The notes under the pieces: generated by a model
Told to the model about the DNA's origin: nothing
The model's database searches: none
The model's input: only the letters and a program-made list of their open reading frames with translations
Shown here: piece after piece, positions 1 to 10,420 of the stretch
Layout of the letters: every line of letters starts with the position of its first letter
Position numbering within the stretch: the stretch's first letter is position 1
Made by a program: the position numbers and the translations under genes
Assembly (NCBI GenBank): GCA_014218215.1
Contig: CP043652.1
Coordinates: 3,596,001-3,660,000, forward strand
Direction of reading: 5' to 3'
Source of the DNA: Geodermatophilaceae bacterium NBWT11
Lineage (GTDB): Bacteria > Actinomycetota > Actinomycetes > Mycobacteriales > Geodermatophilaceae
DNA length: 64,000 nt

Positions 1-90
1 GTGGAGGAGGAGACGGCTGCCGGCGCCGCCAGCGTCCTGCGCAGGCTCCTGGCCGGACCCGTGGTGCCGTCCGACCCGGGCCCTCGCTGA
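1..90 (+). CDS. C-terminal fragment of an unidentified protein
   Basis: Frame 1 is open from the window edge to a TGA at 88-90, giving the last 29 residues of a protein. The tail is Ala/Leu/Arg-rich (AASVLRRLLAGP) and ends in a Pro-rich stretch. I cannot assign a family from so little sequence. It is followed by about 190 bp without a gene that holds the promoter of the rhamnose operon. Confidence 0.4.
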   Translation: MEEETAAGAASVLRRLLAGPVVPSDPGPR

Positions 91-150
91 CCCGACCGCC
101 CGCCTCCCGAGGCGTCGGTCCCCGGTCGGGGCGACGTCCGCAAGTCGAGG

Positions 151-223
151 CTTTCGCACGACAAGCACCAGGCTTTCGTGATGCTTTCGTTGTTTGACGT
201 TCGCTTTCGGTCACTCGTAGATT
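151..223 (+). promoter_or_regulatory. Promoter and repeated CTTTCG operator of the rhamnose operon
   Basis: CTTTCG occurs four times on the plus strand, at 151, 173, 184 and 204. A -35 TTGACG (194-199) and -10 TAGATT (218-223) are 18 bp apart, and the fourth repeat lies between them. Direct CTTTC-type repeats are typical operators of DeoR/GlpR/AgaR regulators, and the first gene downstream is a DeoR-type regulator, so autoregulated repression is the likely arrangement (inference). Confidence 0.6.
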
Positions 224-283
224 GCGCCCTGGGTCACAGAGACCCAGCTCACGCAGCCCCCCGGCCGAGAGGACCCCCGCACC

Positions 284-1069
284 GTGGTCGCACTGGACGA
301 GTTCGCCCGCTCGGAGGTGATCCTCAACGAGCTGGAGAGCCGGGGACGCGTCCAGGTGACCGACCTCGCGACCCAGCTGGGCGTCTCCACGGTGACCATC
401 CGCAAGGACCTCGAGGCCCTCGAGCAGCGGGCCGCGCTGCGCCGGGTGCGGGGCGGCGCCGTCTCCACCCGGACCGCCGACGAGGGCGCCTTCGAGACCC
501 GGCTGCGGCACCGGCAGGCGGCCAAGACGGCCATCGCCGAAGTAGTCGCGCCGCTGGTCCGCGACGGCGACGTCATCGCCCTGGACTCCTCCACCACGTG
601 CTGGTACCTCGCCGCGCAGCTCGTCGACCGGCGCGGCCTCGTCGTCGTCACCACCAGCCTGCCCACCGCGACGCTGCTCAGCGAGCGCACCGACGCCACG
701 ATCGTCATGCCCGGCGGGGTCGTGCGGCGCTCGGCCCGCTCGCTGGTCGGCCACGTCGGCGACGTGCTGGCCGGACGCGGCCGGATCGACCGCGGCTTCC
801 TCGGCGGGCACGGCATCTCCGCCGAGCGCGGCCTGCTCGACCTGGCCGGCGAGGAGGCCGCCGCCAAGGCCCAGCTCGCCGAGGCGTGCGACGAGGTCTA
901 CGGCCTGCTCGACGCCAGCAAGTTCGGCAGCTTCTCCATCCACACCTGCGTCCCGGTCGAGCGGCTCACCGCCGTCTACACCGACTCCGGCGTCGACCCC
1001 GCGGCCGCCGCCGCGGTCAAGGACGCCGGCGTGCCCGTGCACGCCGTAGAGCTCGAGGCCCTCCGATGA
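284..1069 (+). CDS. DeoR/GlpR-family transcriptional regulator of the rhamnose operon
   Basis: 261 residues, the usual DeoR-family length. The N-terminal winged helix-turn-helix covers about residues 5-60 (RVQVTDLATQLGVSTVTIRK, then RRVRGGA). The C-terminal sugar-phosphate sensor domain has the family pattern VIALDSSTT and later LLDASKFG. The GTG start at 284 has a GAGAGGA ribosome site 10 bases upstream. It is the first gene of the operon, and its stop overlaps the rhamnulokinase start by ATGA. It probably represses the operon and is released by a phosphorylated intermediate such as rhamnulose-1-phosphate (family inference). The CTTTCG repeats upstream are its probable operator. Confidence 0.88.
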   Translation: MVALDEFARSEVILNELESRGRVQVTDLATQLGVSTVTIRKDLEALEQRAALRRVRGGAVSTRTADEGAFETRLRHRQAAKTAIAEVVAPLVRDGDVIALDSSTTCWYLAAQLVDRRGLVVVTTSLPTATLLSERTDATIVMPGGVVRRSARSLVGHVGDVLAGRGRIDRGFLGGHGISAERGLLDLAGEEAAAKAQLAEACDEVYGLLDASKFGSFSIHTCVPVERLTAVYTDSGVDPAAAAAVKDAGVPVHAVELEALR

Positions 1070-2568
1070 CCGCGGGGAGGACCGTTGCCGCCGTCGACCT
1101 CGGGGCCGAGAGCGGTCGGGTCGTCGCCGCCACGTTCGACGGTGCGAGGCTGCACCTGGACGTCGAGGGCCGCTTCGCCAACGGCGCCACGGTGGCCGCG
1201 GACGGCCTGCTGCGCTGGGACGTGGACACCCTCTGGACGCACGTGGCGGACCTGCTGGCGGCCCTCGCCGCACACACCCCGGTCGCCTCGGTCGGGGTGG
1301 ACACCTGGGGCGTCGACTACGGCCTGCTCGCCGCCGACGGGTCGCTGGTCGACCAGCCCACCTGCTACCGCGACCCCCGCCAGGCCCGGGCCATGCGCGA
1401 GGCGGTCGCCCGGATCGGCGCCGACCGGCTCTACGGCGCCGCCGGGATCCAGACCATGGAGATCAACACGGTCTTCGCGCTCATGGACGACGCCGCGCAC
1501 ACCGACCGGCTGGACCGGGCGCAGACGCTGCTGATGATCCCGGACGTCTTCCACCACCTGCTCTCGGGCACCCGCGTCACCGAGTCGACCGCGGCGTCGA
1601 CCTCAGGGCTCTACCGCAGCGACACCCGGGCCTGGGCCACCGACGTCGCCGAGTCGCTCGGCATCCCGGCCCGGCTCTTCCCCGAGGTCGTGGACCCCGG
1701 CACGGACCTGGGCCCGGTCACCGGGGCCCTGGCCGACCGCGGGCTGGCCGGTACCCGGGTCATCACGCCCACCGGCCACGACACCGCCGCGGCCGTCGTC
1801 GGCACCCCGTTCGCGACCCCCGGTGGGCTCTTCATCTCCTCGGGCACCTGGTCGCTGATGGGCGTCGAGCGCGACACCCCGCTGATCACGCCGGGGACCC
1901 TGGCGGCGAACCTGACCAACGAGGGCGGGTACGCCGACACCACCCGGCTGCTGCGCAACGTGATGGGCCTCTGGGTGCTGCAGGAGTGCCGACGGCAGTG
2001 GGCCGCCGAGGGACCCGACCTGGACTACGCCGAGATCGCCGAGCTCGCCGCGGCCGAGCCGGCGCTGCGCAGCATCGTCAACGTCAACGCCCAGGACTTC
2101 CTGGCCCCCGGTGACATGCCGGCCCGGATCCGCGCCTACTGCGCCCGGCACGGCGACCCGGTGCCCGAGGGGGTCGGTGCGGTCGCCCGCTGCGTCGTGG
2201 ACAGCCTCGCACTGGCCTACCGGCTCACCGCCGAGGACGTCGCCACCGTGACCGGGCAGGCGCCCGCCTCGGTGAACGTCACCGGCGGCGGGGCCAACCA
2301 CCGGCTGCTGGCCCAGGCCACCGCCGACGCCACCGGGCTCCCGGTGCACTGCGGGCCGGTCGAGGCCACCGCGCTGGGCAACGCCGGGGTCCAGCTCATC
2401 TCCCTGGGCGAGCTCGCCGACCTGGCCGACCTGCGCCGCGTCGTCGCCGCCTCGACCGAGCTGCGCACCCACGAACCACGTCCCGACGACCGCTGGGACG
2501 CAGCCGCCGCGCGGCTGCGCGACCTGGTGGAGCGCGACGACCACGCCCGGGGACTCCGCAGTCCCTGA
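1066..2568 (+). CDS. rhaB: Rhamnulokinase
   Basis: 500-residue FGGY-family sugar kinase that phosphorylates L-rhamnulose at C1 with ATP in the cytoplasm. The first phosphate motif is AAVDLGAESGRVV near residue 8, and the GVDTWGVDYGLL segment near residue 80 is characteristic of rhamnulokinases. FISSGTWSLMG lies near residue 262 and the C-terminal adenosine-site motif NVTGGGANHRLLAQ near 405. The start ATG overlaps the regulator stop (ATGA), so the two are probably translationally coupled. It acts after RhaI and before the aldolase RhaD. Confidence 0.92.
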   Translation: MTAGRTVAAVDLGAESGRVVAATFDGARLHLDVEGRFANGATVAADGLLRWDVDTLWTHVADLLAALAAHTPVASVGVDTWGVDYGLLAADGSLVDQPTCYRDPRQARAMREAVARIGADRLYGAAGIQTMEINTVFALMDDAAHTDRLDRAQTLLMIPDVFHHLLSGTRVTESTAASTSGLYRSDTRAWATDVAESLGIPARLFPEVVDPGTDLGPVTGALADRGLAGTRVITPTGHDTAAAVVGTPFATPGGLFISSGTWSLMGVERDTPLITPGTLAANLTNEGGYADTTRLLRNVMGLWVLQECRRQWAAEGPDLDYAEIAELAAAEPALRSIVNVNAQDFLAPGDMPARIRAYCARHGDPVPEGVGAVARCVVDSLALAYRLTAEDVATVTGQAPASVNVTGGGANHRLLAQATADATGLPVHCGPVEATALGNAGVQLISLGELADLADLRRVVAASTELRTHEPRPDDRWDAAAARLRDLVERDDHARGLRSP

Positions 2569-2667
2569 CCCAGACCACCCGGGGAGCCAGTGCCCGGGAG
2601 ACCCACCCGCCAGCCCACAGGTGGCGGCCCCTCAGCGGGGACACCCCGCTTTCACGATGGAGTGATC

Positions 2668-3702
2668 ATGAAGGCAGTGCACTACAAGAGCCTGGTGGCC
2701 GGGATCGGCCTGTCCCTGGCCCTCACCGCCTGCGGGCAGGGCGACGGCGGTTCGGCCGGCGGCGACAGCGGCTCCGGCGGCGGCGACGCCAGCGGCCCCA
2801 CGGTCGCCTACGTCCCCAAGCTGCAGGGCATCCCCTACTTCGAGGCCATGAACGCCGGCGGCGAGGCCGCCTGCGAGGAGCTCGGCTGCACCTGGCTGTA
2901 CCAGGGCCCGGTCGAGGCCGACGCCGCCGCGCAGGCCGACATCGTCCGCTCGTTCATCCAGCAGGGCGTCGACGTCCTCTTCGTCGCCCCCAACGACCCC
3001 GACTCGATGGCCCCGCTGCTCCAGGAGGCGCGCGACGCCGGGATCGCCGTCGGCACCACCGACACCGACGCCCCCAACTCGGTGCGCGAGGTCTTCGTCA
3101 ACCAGGCGACCGCCCAGGGCATCGGCGAGACCCTCACCGACCAGATCGTCGAGGCCATGGGCGGCAGCGGCCGCTACGCCATCGTCTCCTGCGGTGAGAC
3201 GGCCGAGAACCTCAACAGCTGGATCGAGGTGCAGCGGGAGTACACCGCCTCGGAGTACCCCGACGTGGAGCTGACCGACGTCGTCTACGCCGGTGAGGAC
3301 CAGGCCGCGGCCACCCAGATCGCGACCGACCTGCTCAACGCCGACCCGACCCTGACCGGCCTCGTCGGCGAGTGCACCTCGGCCGCCCCGGGCGTCGCGC
3401 AGGCCGTGCAGGACGCCGGCCGCGTCGGCCAGGTCTCGACCGTCGGCCTGGGCACGCCCATGTCGATGGCCGACTACCTGGAGGACGGCTCCTCCTCGGC
3501 CAGCGTGCTGTGGGACGTGCAGAACCTGGGCTACCTGACCGCCTGGGCCGGCACCCAGCTCGCCGAGGGCACCGCCTTCGAGGCCACCAACGACGTCAAC
3601 TCCGACCTCTCCGGGATCGAGTACGACGAGGCCACGAAGACCCTCCTGCTCGGCCCGCCGCTGGTCATCACCTCGGACAACGTCGGCGACTTCGACTACT
3701 GA
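2668..3702 (+). CDS. rhaS: Rhamnose ABC transporter substrate-binding lipoprotein
   Basis: 344 residues. The signal peptide MKAVHYKSLVAGIGLSLALT is followed by a lipobox (LTAC) with the lipidated Cys at residue 22, then a Gly/Ser linker and a type I periplasmic-binding fold. The ATG at 2668 follows a GGAG at 2659-2662 and is chosen over upstream in-frame starts because the signal peptide begins there. The opening VAYVPKLQGIPYFEAMNAGG is typical of RhaS/LsrB-type sugar binders. It should capture rhamnose outside the membrane and deliver it to RhaPQ. A strong hairpin directly after it may raise its transcript level over the rest of the operon. Confidence 0.9.
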   Translation: MKAVHYKSLVAGIGLSLALTACGQGDGGSAGGDSGSGGGDASGPTVAYVPKLQGIPYFEAMNAGGEAACEELGCTWLYQGPVEADAAAQADIVRSFIQQGVDVLFVAPNDPDSMAPLLQEARDAGIAVGTTDTDAPNSVREVFVNQATAQGIGETLTDQIVEAMGGSGRYAIVSCGETAENLNSWIEVQREYTASEYPDVELTDVVYAGEDQAAATQIATDLLNADPTLTGLVGECTSAAPGVAQAVQDAGRVGQVSTVGLGTPMSMADYLEDGSSSASVLWDVQNLGYLTAWAGTQLAEGTAFEATNDVNSDLSGIEYDEATKTLLLGPPLVITSDNVGDFDY

Positions 3703-3708
3703 GCACCA

Positions 3709-3746
3709 CCCGTCGTGGGCGGGCCGACCGGCCCGCCCACGACGGG
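3709..3746 (+). terminator. 17-bp stem hairpin between rhaS and rhaT
   Basis: A perfect 17-bp inverted repeat (3709-3725 with 3730-3746) closes a GACC loop just after the rhaS stop, without a T-run. Because transport genes continue downstream on the same strand, it is more likely a partial terminator or 3' mRNA stabiliser than a full stop. That would account for excess binding protein over membrane components, as seen in other importer operons. Confidence 0.65.
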
Positions 3747-3788
3747 GCACCACCCACCCCAGAGACCACCCCCGGAGGACCCCCGGAC

Positions 3789-5314
3789 ATGACCGCAGAC
3801 CCCGCTCCCGCGACGCCCGCCCGGCTCGAGGTCGCCGGCGTCGCCAAGCGCTTCGGCGCGGTGCGCGCCATCCGCAACGCCGACATGCGGGTCGAGGCCG
3901 GCAGCGTGCACGCCCTGGTCGGGGAGAACGGCGCCGGCAAGTCCACGCTGATCAAGATCCTGTCCGGCGCCGAGACGGCGGACACCGGCACGATCGAGTT
4001 CGACGGCGCCCCGGCCAGCATCGCCACCACCGGCGACGCGATGGCCCTGGGCATCGCCACCGTCTACCAGGAGCCGCAGCTCTTCGCCGAGCTCACCGTC
4101 TCCGAGAACGTCTTCACCGGCCGCGAGCTCACCCGCGGCGGCCGGATCGACTGGGCCGCGCAGAACGCGAAGGTCGTCGACCTGCTCGAGCTGATCGGGT
4201 TGCCCGGGCGCTACGCCACGGTCGCCGTCGGACAGCTCTCGATCGCCGAGCAGCAGCAGGTCTCCATCGCCAAGGCCCTCGCCGGGGACGCCCGGGTGCT
4301 GATCCTCGACGAGCCGTCGGCGATCCTCACCGACACCGAGGTCGAGGTGCTCTTCGGCGTCGTCCGTCGGCTGGCCGCCTCCGGCGTCTCGATCATCTAC
4401 ATCTCGCACCGGCTCGACGAGCTGTTCACCATCGCCGACACCGTCACCGTCATGCGCGACGGGCAGACCATCGGCACCCACCCGATCGGCGAGCTGACCG
4501 TCCGGAAGATCGTCGAGCTGATGGTCGGCGGCATCCTGGACGACGCCCGCCACGAGCGCACCGTGCCCGAGGGCGAGCCGCGGCTGGAGCTGCGCGGCCT
4601 GGGCCTGGCGGGCCGGTTCCACGACGTCGACGTGACGATCCGGCCGGGGGAGATCGTCGGCCTGTACGGCCTGGTCGGCTCCGGCGTGGCCGAGATCGGC
4701 GCGACGGTCTACGGGATGAGCCGGGCGACGTCGGGCTCGATCGTCATCGACGGCCGCGAGGTCAGCCCGCGCTCCCCGCGGCAGGCCCAGAAGCTGGGCA
4801 TCGCGCTGCTGCCGGCCAACCGCAAGCAGCAGGGCCTGTTCGGCTTCCAGCCCATCTCCTTCAACATCTCCGCCGGCCACCTGCCGCTGCTGTCCCGGCT
4901 GGGCTGGCTGGACCGCCGCAAGGAGCGCGAGGTCGCCCGCTCCTCGATCACCCGGCTGTCGGTCAAGACGCCGAACGAGAAGCAGGCCGTCTCGATGCTC
5001 TCCGGCGGCAACGCCCAGAAGGTCGTGCTGGCCCGCCAGCTCGTCGAACGCCCCCGTCTCCTGGTCCTCGCCGAGCCCACCCAGGGCGTCGACGTGGGGG
5101 CCAAGGAGGAGATCCACCGCATCATCACCCAACTCGCCGACGACGGGACCGCCGTGCTGATCGTCACCTCCGACCTCGCCGAGGCCATCCGCATCTCCGA
5201 CCGGCTGCAGGTCGTCCGGGCCGGGACCACCACCGTCGAGTTCGGCCCGGGCGCCACCCAGGTCGACGTGCTGGCCGCCGCCGCCGGCGCCGTGGACGAG
5301 GCGGGGGTGCCGGC

Positions 5315-5318
<4 letters not shown>
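3789..5318 (+). CDS. rhaT: Rhamnose ABC transporter ATP-binding protein (two NBDs)
   Basis: 509 residues, the RbsA/MglA-type tandem ATPase. NBD1 has a canonical P-loop GENGAGKST near residue 45, a modified signature LSIAEQQQVS and Walker B LILDEPSAI. NBD2 has a degenerate P-loop (GLVGSGVAEI), signature LSGGNAQK and a Walker B reading VLAEPTQGVD, with Ala where Asp is usual. Only one catalytically competent ATP site is expected, which is common in this importer class. The start ATG is preceded by GGAGGA at 3774-3779. The stop overlaps the first permease start (ATGA). Confidence 0.92.
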
Positions 5319-6345
<1,027 letters not shown>

Positions 6346-6349
<4 letters not shown>

Positions 6350-7434
6350 GCACCATCGCTCCCGCTCCCGTCACCGAGAAGGCCGCGCCCGGCGGGCCCT
6401 CGCTCGGTGCCCGGCTGCTGAAGATCGCGCTGACCCAGCGGATCGCCCTGCTCGTGCTGCTGCTGGTCGCCGTCGTGCTCACCATGACGACGCTCAGCCA
6501 GAACAACTACCTCAGCGCCCCGTACAGCCCGTCGTACATGGCCTCCACGCTGATCAACCTCGTGCCGCTGGTGCTGCTGGGCCTGGCCCAGCTGCTGGTC
6601 ATCACCTCCGGCCGCGGCGGCATCGACCTGTCGGTCGGCGCGATCGTCTCGCTGACCGGCATGGTGTTCGGCTTCGCCTACGGCGAGTGGGGCTGGTCGC
6701 TGTTCCCGGCGCTGCTGCTGGCGGTCGCCTTCGGTGCGCTCTGCGGCGCCCTGAACGGCGTCCTCGTGGCCTACGTCGGCTTCCCGGCACTGATCACCAC
6801 GCTGGCCACGTACTACGCCTTCCGGTCCCTGGCCCTGGTGATCAACGACCAGCAGCCGATCAGCACCCAGCCGATCCAGGACCTCTACTCCACGGCCGCG
6901 ACCGTGCAGCTGCCGTTCCTGCCCGAGTCCTTCCCCCGGGTGCCGCTGGGCATCTTCACCTTCCTGATCCCGACGGTGATCGTGGTGTGGCTGGTGCTGG
7001 CCCGCACCACCTGGGGTCGCCGGCTCTACGCGGTGGGCACCAACGACGTGGCCGCCGAGTGGACCGGCATCGACGTCCGCCGCACCCGGTTCACCGCCTA
7101 CGTCGCCGCGGGCGCCATCTCCGGCCTCGTCGCGGTGGTCACCGTCGCCCAGTTCGCCTCCGCCCGGCCCGACGCCGGGGTCTCCGGCACGGGCATGGCG
7201 CTGCCCGCGATCACCATCGCCGTCCTGGGCGGCGTCGCCATCACCGGCGGCATCGGCCGGGTCGCCGGCGTCGTGCTCGCCGCCCTGCTCATCGTCTGGC
7301 TGAACGCCGGGATCCTGCTCGCCGTCCCGGGCAACACCGGCAGCCAGCTCCAGCTCCTGGCGCTCGGCGCCGTCCTCGTCTTCGCCGCGCTCCTCAACGG
7401 CATCACCAACCGCCGCTACGGAGGCACCCAGTGA
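6346..7434 (+). CDS. rhaQ: Rhamnose ABC transporter permease (second)
   Basis: 362-residue membrane permease paralogous to the preceding gene, with GGIDLSVGAIVSLTGM near residue 90 and AVLGGVAITGGIGRVAG near 290. It forms the heterodimeric channel with RhaP. A start at 6346 (ATGA overlap) gives the normal length. The next gene begins at GTG 7431, again overlapping by four bases. Confidence 0.9.
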
Positions 7435-8207
7435 CCGCGACGTGGGACCCCTCACTCGTCAGCCCCGAACTCGTCCAGCTCACCCGTGACCTCGGCGAAC
7501 CCGCCCGCGACCTGGTGATCCTGGCCGAGGGCAACACCTCCCAGCTGCTCGCCGACGGCCGGGTGGTCGTCAAGGCCTCCGGGTCGAACATGCGGACGTC
7601 GACGGCCGAGGACTTCGTCGTCGTCGACGTGCAGCCGCTGGTCGACCTGATGCGCGACCCCCGCTCGACCCAGGCCGACCTGACCGCCGCCCTGGACGCC
7701 GGGGAGCACGAGGGCCGCCGCCGCCGCGCCTCGATCGAGACGCTGGTGCACGTCGCGGCCCAGGCGTTCGCCCCCACCGCGTTCGTCGGGCACACCCACC
7801 CCACCCCGGTGGTGGCGCTGCTGGCCAGCGTGCACGCCGCCACCGCCTACGACCGGTTCGTCTACTCCGACGAGGCCGTGGTCATCGGCCGCCCGCTGTT
7901 CGTGCCCTACGCCCAGCCCGGTGTGAAGCTCGGCCGGGTCTACCTGGAGGGCCTGACCCGGCACTGGGAGACCCACGGCGAGCTGCCGCAGCTGGTGCTG
8001 CTGGGCAATCACGGGATCGTCGCGCACGCGCCGACCCCGGCCGGCATCGAGGGCGTCTCGCAGATGGCGGTCAAGGGCGCCCAGGTGCGGACGGCGGCCT
8101 ACGCGGCCGGCGGTGTGGCCCCGCTGCCCACCGACTCCGTCGAGGAGTTCTTCGCCCGCGACGACATCGAGGAGCGCCGGCGGAACCTCGCCGGGGGCGT
8201 GCTGTGA
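7431..8207 (+). CDS. Class II aldolase/adducin-family sugar-phosphate aldolase
   Basis: 258 residues of the L-fuculose-phosphate aldolase / ribulose-5-P epimerase fold. The phosphate-binding segments are EGNTSQLL near residue 31 and KASGSNMR near 48. Zinc ligands are GHTHPTP near residue 122 and the third His in LLGNHGIVAHAP near 190. The GTG start has GGAGG six bases upstream. RhaD encoded downstream already contains a rhamnulose-phosphate aldolase domain, so this second aldolase may act on another deoxy- or branched sugar phosphate. The substrate is not readable from sequence. Confidence 0.8.
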   Translation: MTATWDPSLVSPELVQLTRDLGEPARDLVILAEGNTSQLLADGRVVVKASGSNMRTSTAEDFVVVDVQPLVDLMRDPRSTQADLTAALDAGEHEGRRRRASIETLVHVAAQAFAPTAFVGHTHPTPVVALLASVHAATAYDRFVYSDEAVVIGRPLFVPYAQPGVKLGRVYLEGLTRHWETHGELPQLVLLGNHGIVAHAPTPAGIEGVSQMAVKGAQVRTAAYAAGGVAPLPTDSVEEFFARDDIEERRRNLAGGVL

Positions 8208-8899
8208 CCCTGCCCGCCGAGCTGCGGGCGGTGTTCCTCGACGTCGGGGGGCCCGTCTACGACGACGAGAACTTCGTGGCCGCCGTGCTCACCGCCCTCG
8301 ACGAGATGCGCGCCGCCGCCGGGCAGCCCGCGGTGGAGCGGGCCGCGTTCCGCGCCGTCTACGACCGGATCCGGGCCGCGCAGGGCGGGTCGCTGCGCAC
8401 CGCGCTGGCCACCGAGCTGCTGGGCGACCCCGCGGCCCGCGGCGAGCTGCACGAGCGCACCCGGGAGCACTGGCTGCACCCGGCGGGCACCGCCTACGAC
8501 GACGTGCTGCCGTTCCTGGAGTCACTCCCCGACGACGTGGTGGTCGGGGTCCTGGCCAACCAGGAGGCCACCGTCGTCGACGCGCTCACCCGCGACGGCG
8601 TCGCCGAGCACGTCGACGTCTGGGGCGTCTCGGCGATCGTCGGGCACGAGAAGCCCAGCCCCGAGCTCTTCCGGTGGGCGCTGGCGCAGGCCGGCACCGA
8701 CCCCGCGCACGCGGTGCACGTCGGCAACCGGCTGGACACCGACGTCCGGCCCGCCGCCGCCCTCGGCCTGGGCACCGTGTGGGTGCTGCGCGGCGAGGCC
8801 CCCGACCACCCCACCCCCGAGCAGCTGGCCGAGCCCGACCTCGCCGTCCGCGGGCTGACCGGGCTGGCCGACCTGCTGCTGCACCCCGCGGGGGTCTGA
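8204..8899 (+). CDS. HAD-superfamily hydrolase
   Basis: 231-residue HAD phosphatase-like protein. Motif I is VFLDVGGPVYDD, with the Asp nucleophile kept but Gly instead of the usual +2 Asp, as also found in YihX-like HADs. The motif II region is GVLANQE. Motif III Lys is in GHEKPSPELF near residue 149 and motif IV is HVGNRLDTDV near 170. A small cap lies between motifs I and II. It overlaps the aldolase stop by GTGA and is followed at once by a sugar kinase. A sugar-phosphate phosphatase or repair role is plausible, but the substrate is unknown. Confidence 0.78.
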   Translation: MTLPAELRAVFLDVGGPVYDDENFVAAVLTALDEMRAAAGQPAVERAAFRAVYDRIRAAQGGSLRTALATELLGDPAARGELHERTREHWLHPAGTAYDDVLPFLESLPDDVVVGVLANQEATVVDALTRDGVAEHVDVWGVSAIVGHEKPSPELFRWALAQAGTDPAHAVHVGNRLDTDVRPAAALGLGTVWVLRGEAPDHPTPEQLAEPDLAVRGLTGLADLLLHPAGV

Positions 8900-8900
8900 G

Positions 8901-10361
8901 GTGTCTGCAGCCGGCCCCGTCGTCCTCGGGGTGGACCTGGCCACCGCCGCCGTGCGGGTGGTCGCCGTCGACGCCTCGGACGGCAGGGTGCTCGCCCGGG
9001 CCACCGGCCCGCTCGGCGCCCCGCGCACCCCGCGACCGGGCTGGGTGGAGCAGGACCCCGGGCACGCGGCCGGCGCCCTCATGGCGCTGTCCCAGGTCGT
9101 CCGGGACCTCGGTCCCCGGGCCGCGGCGGTCGCTGCGCTCTCGGTGACCGGCACCTCGGGCAGCGTGGTCGCCATCGACGACACCGGCCGTCCCGTCGGT
9201 CCGGCGCTGCTCTACTCCGACGACCGGGGCCGGGGGCTGGCCGAGGCCGCCCTGGGCGGTCCGGCCGGGTCCTCGTCCACCATCGGCCGGCTGCTCTGGC
9301 TGCTGGGGCAGCCGGGCACGGCCCCGGCCCCGGGACGCCGCTACCTGCACGTGCCCGACCTGGTGGTCGCCGCGCTGACCGGGGAGCTGGTCACCGACAC
9401 CTCGCACGCGCTGAAGGCAGGCATCGACGCGGCTGCCGGCAGCTGGCCCGACGTCCTCACCGCCGCGGGGGTACCGGCCTCCTGCCTGCCCCCGCTGGTG
9501 CGGCCGGGCACGCCCGTGGGCACCGTGCTGCCGGCGGTGGCCACCGGGCTGGGGCTGCCGCCGGGGGTGGTCGTCGTCGCCGGGATGACCGACGGCTGCA
9601 CCGCGCAGATCGCCGCCGGCGCCGTCCTGCCCGGCCAGACGATCGGCGTGCTGGGCACCACCCTGGTGCTCAAGGGGGTCAGCGACCACGAGGTCGCCAC
9701 CGCCGGCGTCTACTCCCACCTCGCGCCCGACGGCAGCTGGTGGCCCGGGGGCGCCTCGAACACCGGGGCCGGCACGCTCACCGCCGACGACGACCTCGCC
9801 GGCCTGGACGCCGCGGCGCTGGCCGCCGGTCCGTCCCCGCTCACCTGTTACCCGCTGCCCGCTCCGCCCCGGCGCGGCGAGCGCTTCCCCCTCACCGACC
9901 CGGACGTGACCGCGTTCCTGGTCGGCCCCGGCGCGGACACCGCGGACCCGGTCGCCCGGCACCGTGCCGAGCTGGACGGCGTCGCGTTCGTCGAGCGGCT
10001 CGGGCTCGAGCGGCTGGCCGCCCTCGGCGTGGCCAGCACCGACCACCGGGTGGTCGGCGGCGGAAGCGGATCCCGCGAGTGGCTGGTCGTCCGGGCCAGC
10101 GTGCTCGGTCGGCCGGTCACCCGGCCCGCCGAGCCCAGCAGCGGGTCCGGGGCCGCCCTGCTCGCCGCGACCGCGCTGGAACCCGTCGCCGGGCGTGCCC
10201 TGGGTGACGTCACCTCCCGCGCGGTGCGTCCGGAGCTGGTGGTCGACCCCGACCCCGCCCAGGTCGCCGGGCTGGAGGAGGGCTACCAGCGCCTCCTCGC
10301 CGAGCTGCGCTCCCGCGGGCTGCTCGACCCCCACCTCCTCCCGCCTGCGGTGCCCGCGTGA
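8901..10361 (+). CDS. FGGY-family carbohydrate kinase (second kinase of the locus)
   Basis: 486 residues. The N-terminal motif is LGVDLATAAVRVVAVD, the metal/substrate loop ALSVTGTSGSVVAID lies near residue 75, IGVLGTTLVLKG near 250 and the adenosine motif VVGGGSGSREW near 378. The sequence is more like xylulokinase/gluconokinase-type FGGY proteins than like RhaB. The GTG start lies one base after the HAD stop. Encoding a second kinase beside a second aldolase suggests a branch for another pentose or deoxyketose that co-occurs with rhamnose in plant polymers (inference). Confidence 0.8.
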   Translation: MSAAGPVVLGVDLATAAVRVVAVDASDGRVLARATGPLGAPRTPRPGWVEQDPGHAAGALMALSQVVRDLGPRAAAVAALSVTGTSGSVVAIDDTGRPVGPALLYSDDRGRGLAEAALGGPAGSSSTIGRLLWLLGQPGTAPAPGRRYLHVPDLVVAALTGELVTDTSHALKAGIDAAAGSWPDVLTAAGVPASCLPPLVRPGTPVGTVLPAVATGLGLPPGVVVVAGMTDGCTAQIAAGAVLPGQTIGVLGTTLVLKGVSDHEVATAGVYSHLAPDGSWWPGGASNTGAGTLTADDDLAGLDAAALAAGPSPLTCYPLPAPPRRGERFPLTDPDVTAFLVGPGADTADPVARHRAELDGVAFVERLGLERLAALGVASTDHRVVGGGSGSREWLVVRASVLGRPVTRPAEPSSGSGAALLAATALEPVAGRALGDVTSRAVRPELVVDPDPAQVAGLEEGYQRLLAELRSRGLLDPHLLPPAVPA

Positions 10362-10420
10362 GCACCGCCCACCCCCAGACCCCCACAGGCGGCCCCGCCG
10401 CCAGGACGGAGCACGACACG

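Noticed and set aside
284-2568. A fused regulator-rhamnulokinase protein read in the frame starting at 178
   Set aside because: The 5' part of that frame is an out-of-frame reading of the DeoR gene; the kinase has its own ATG at 1066 overlapping the regulator stop.
8204-8899. Loss of phosphatase activity in the HAD protein because motif I reads D-x-G
   Set aside because: Active HAD proteins of the YihX type also have Gly at this place, and the other three motifs are intact, so inactivity cannot be claimed.
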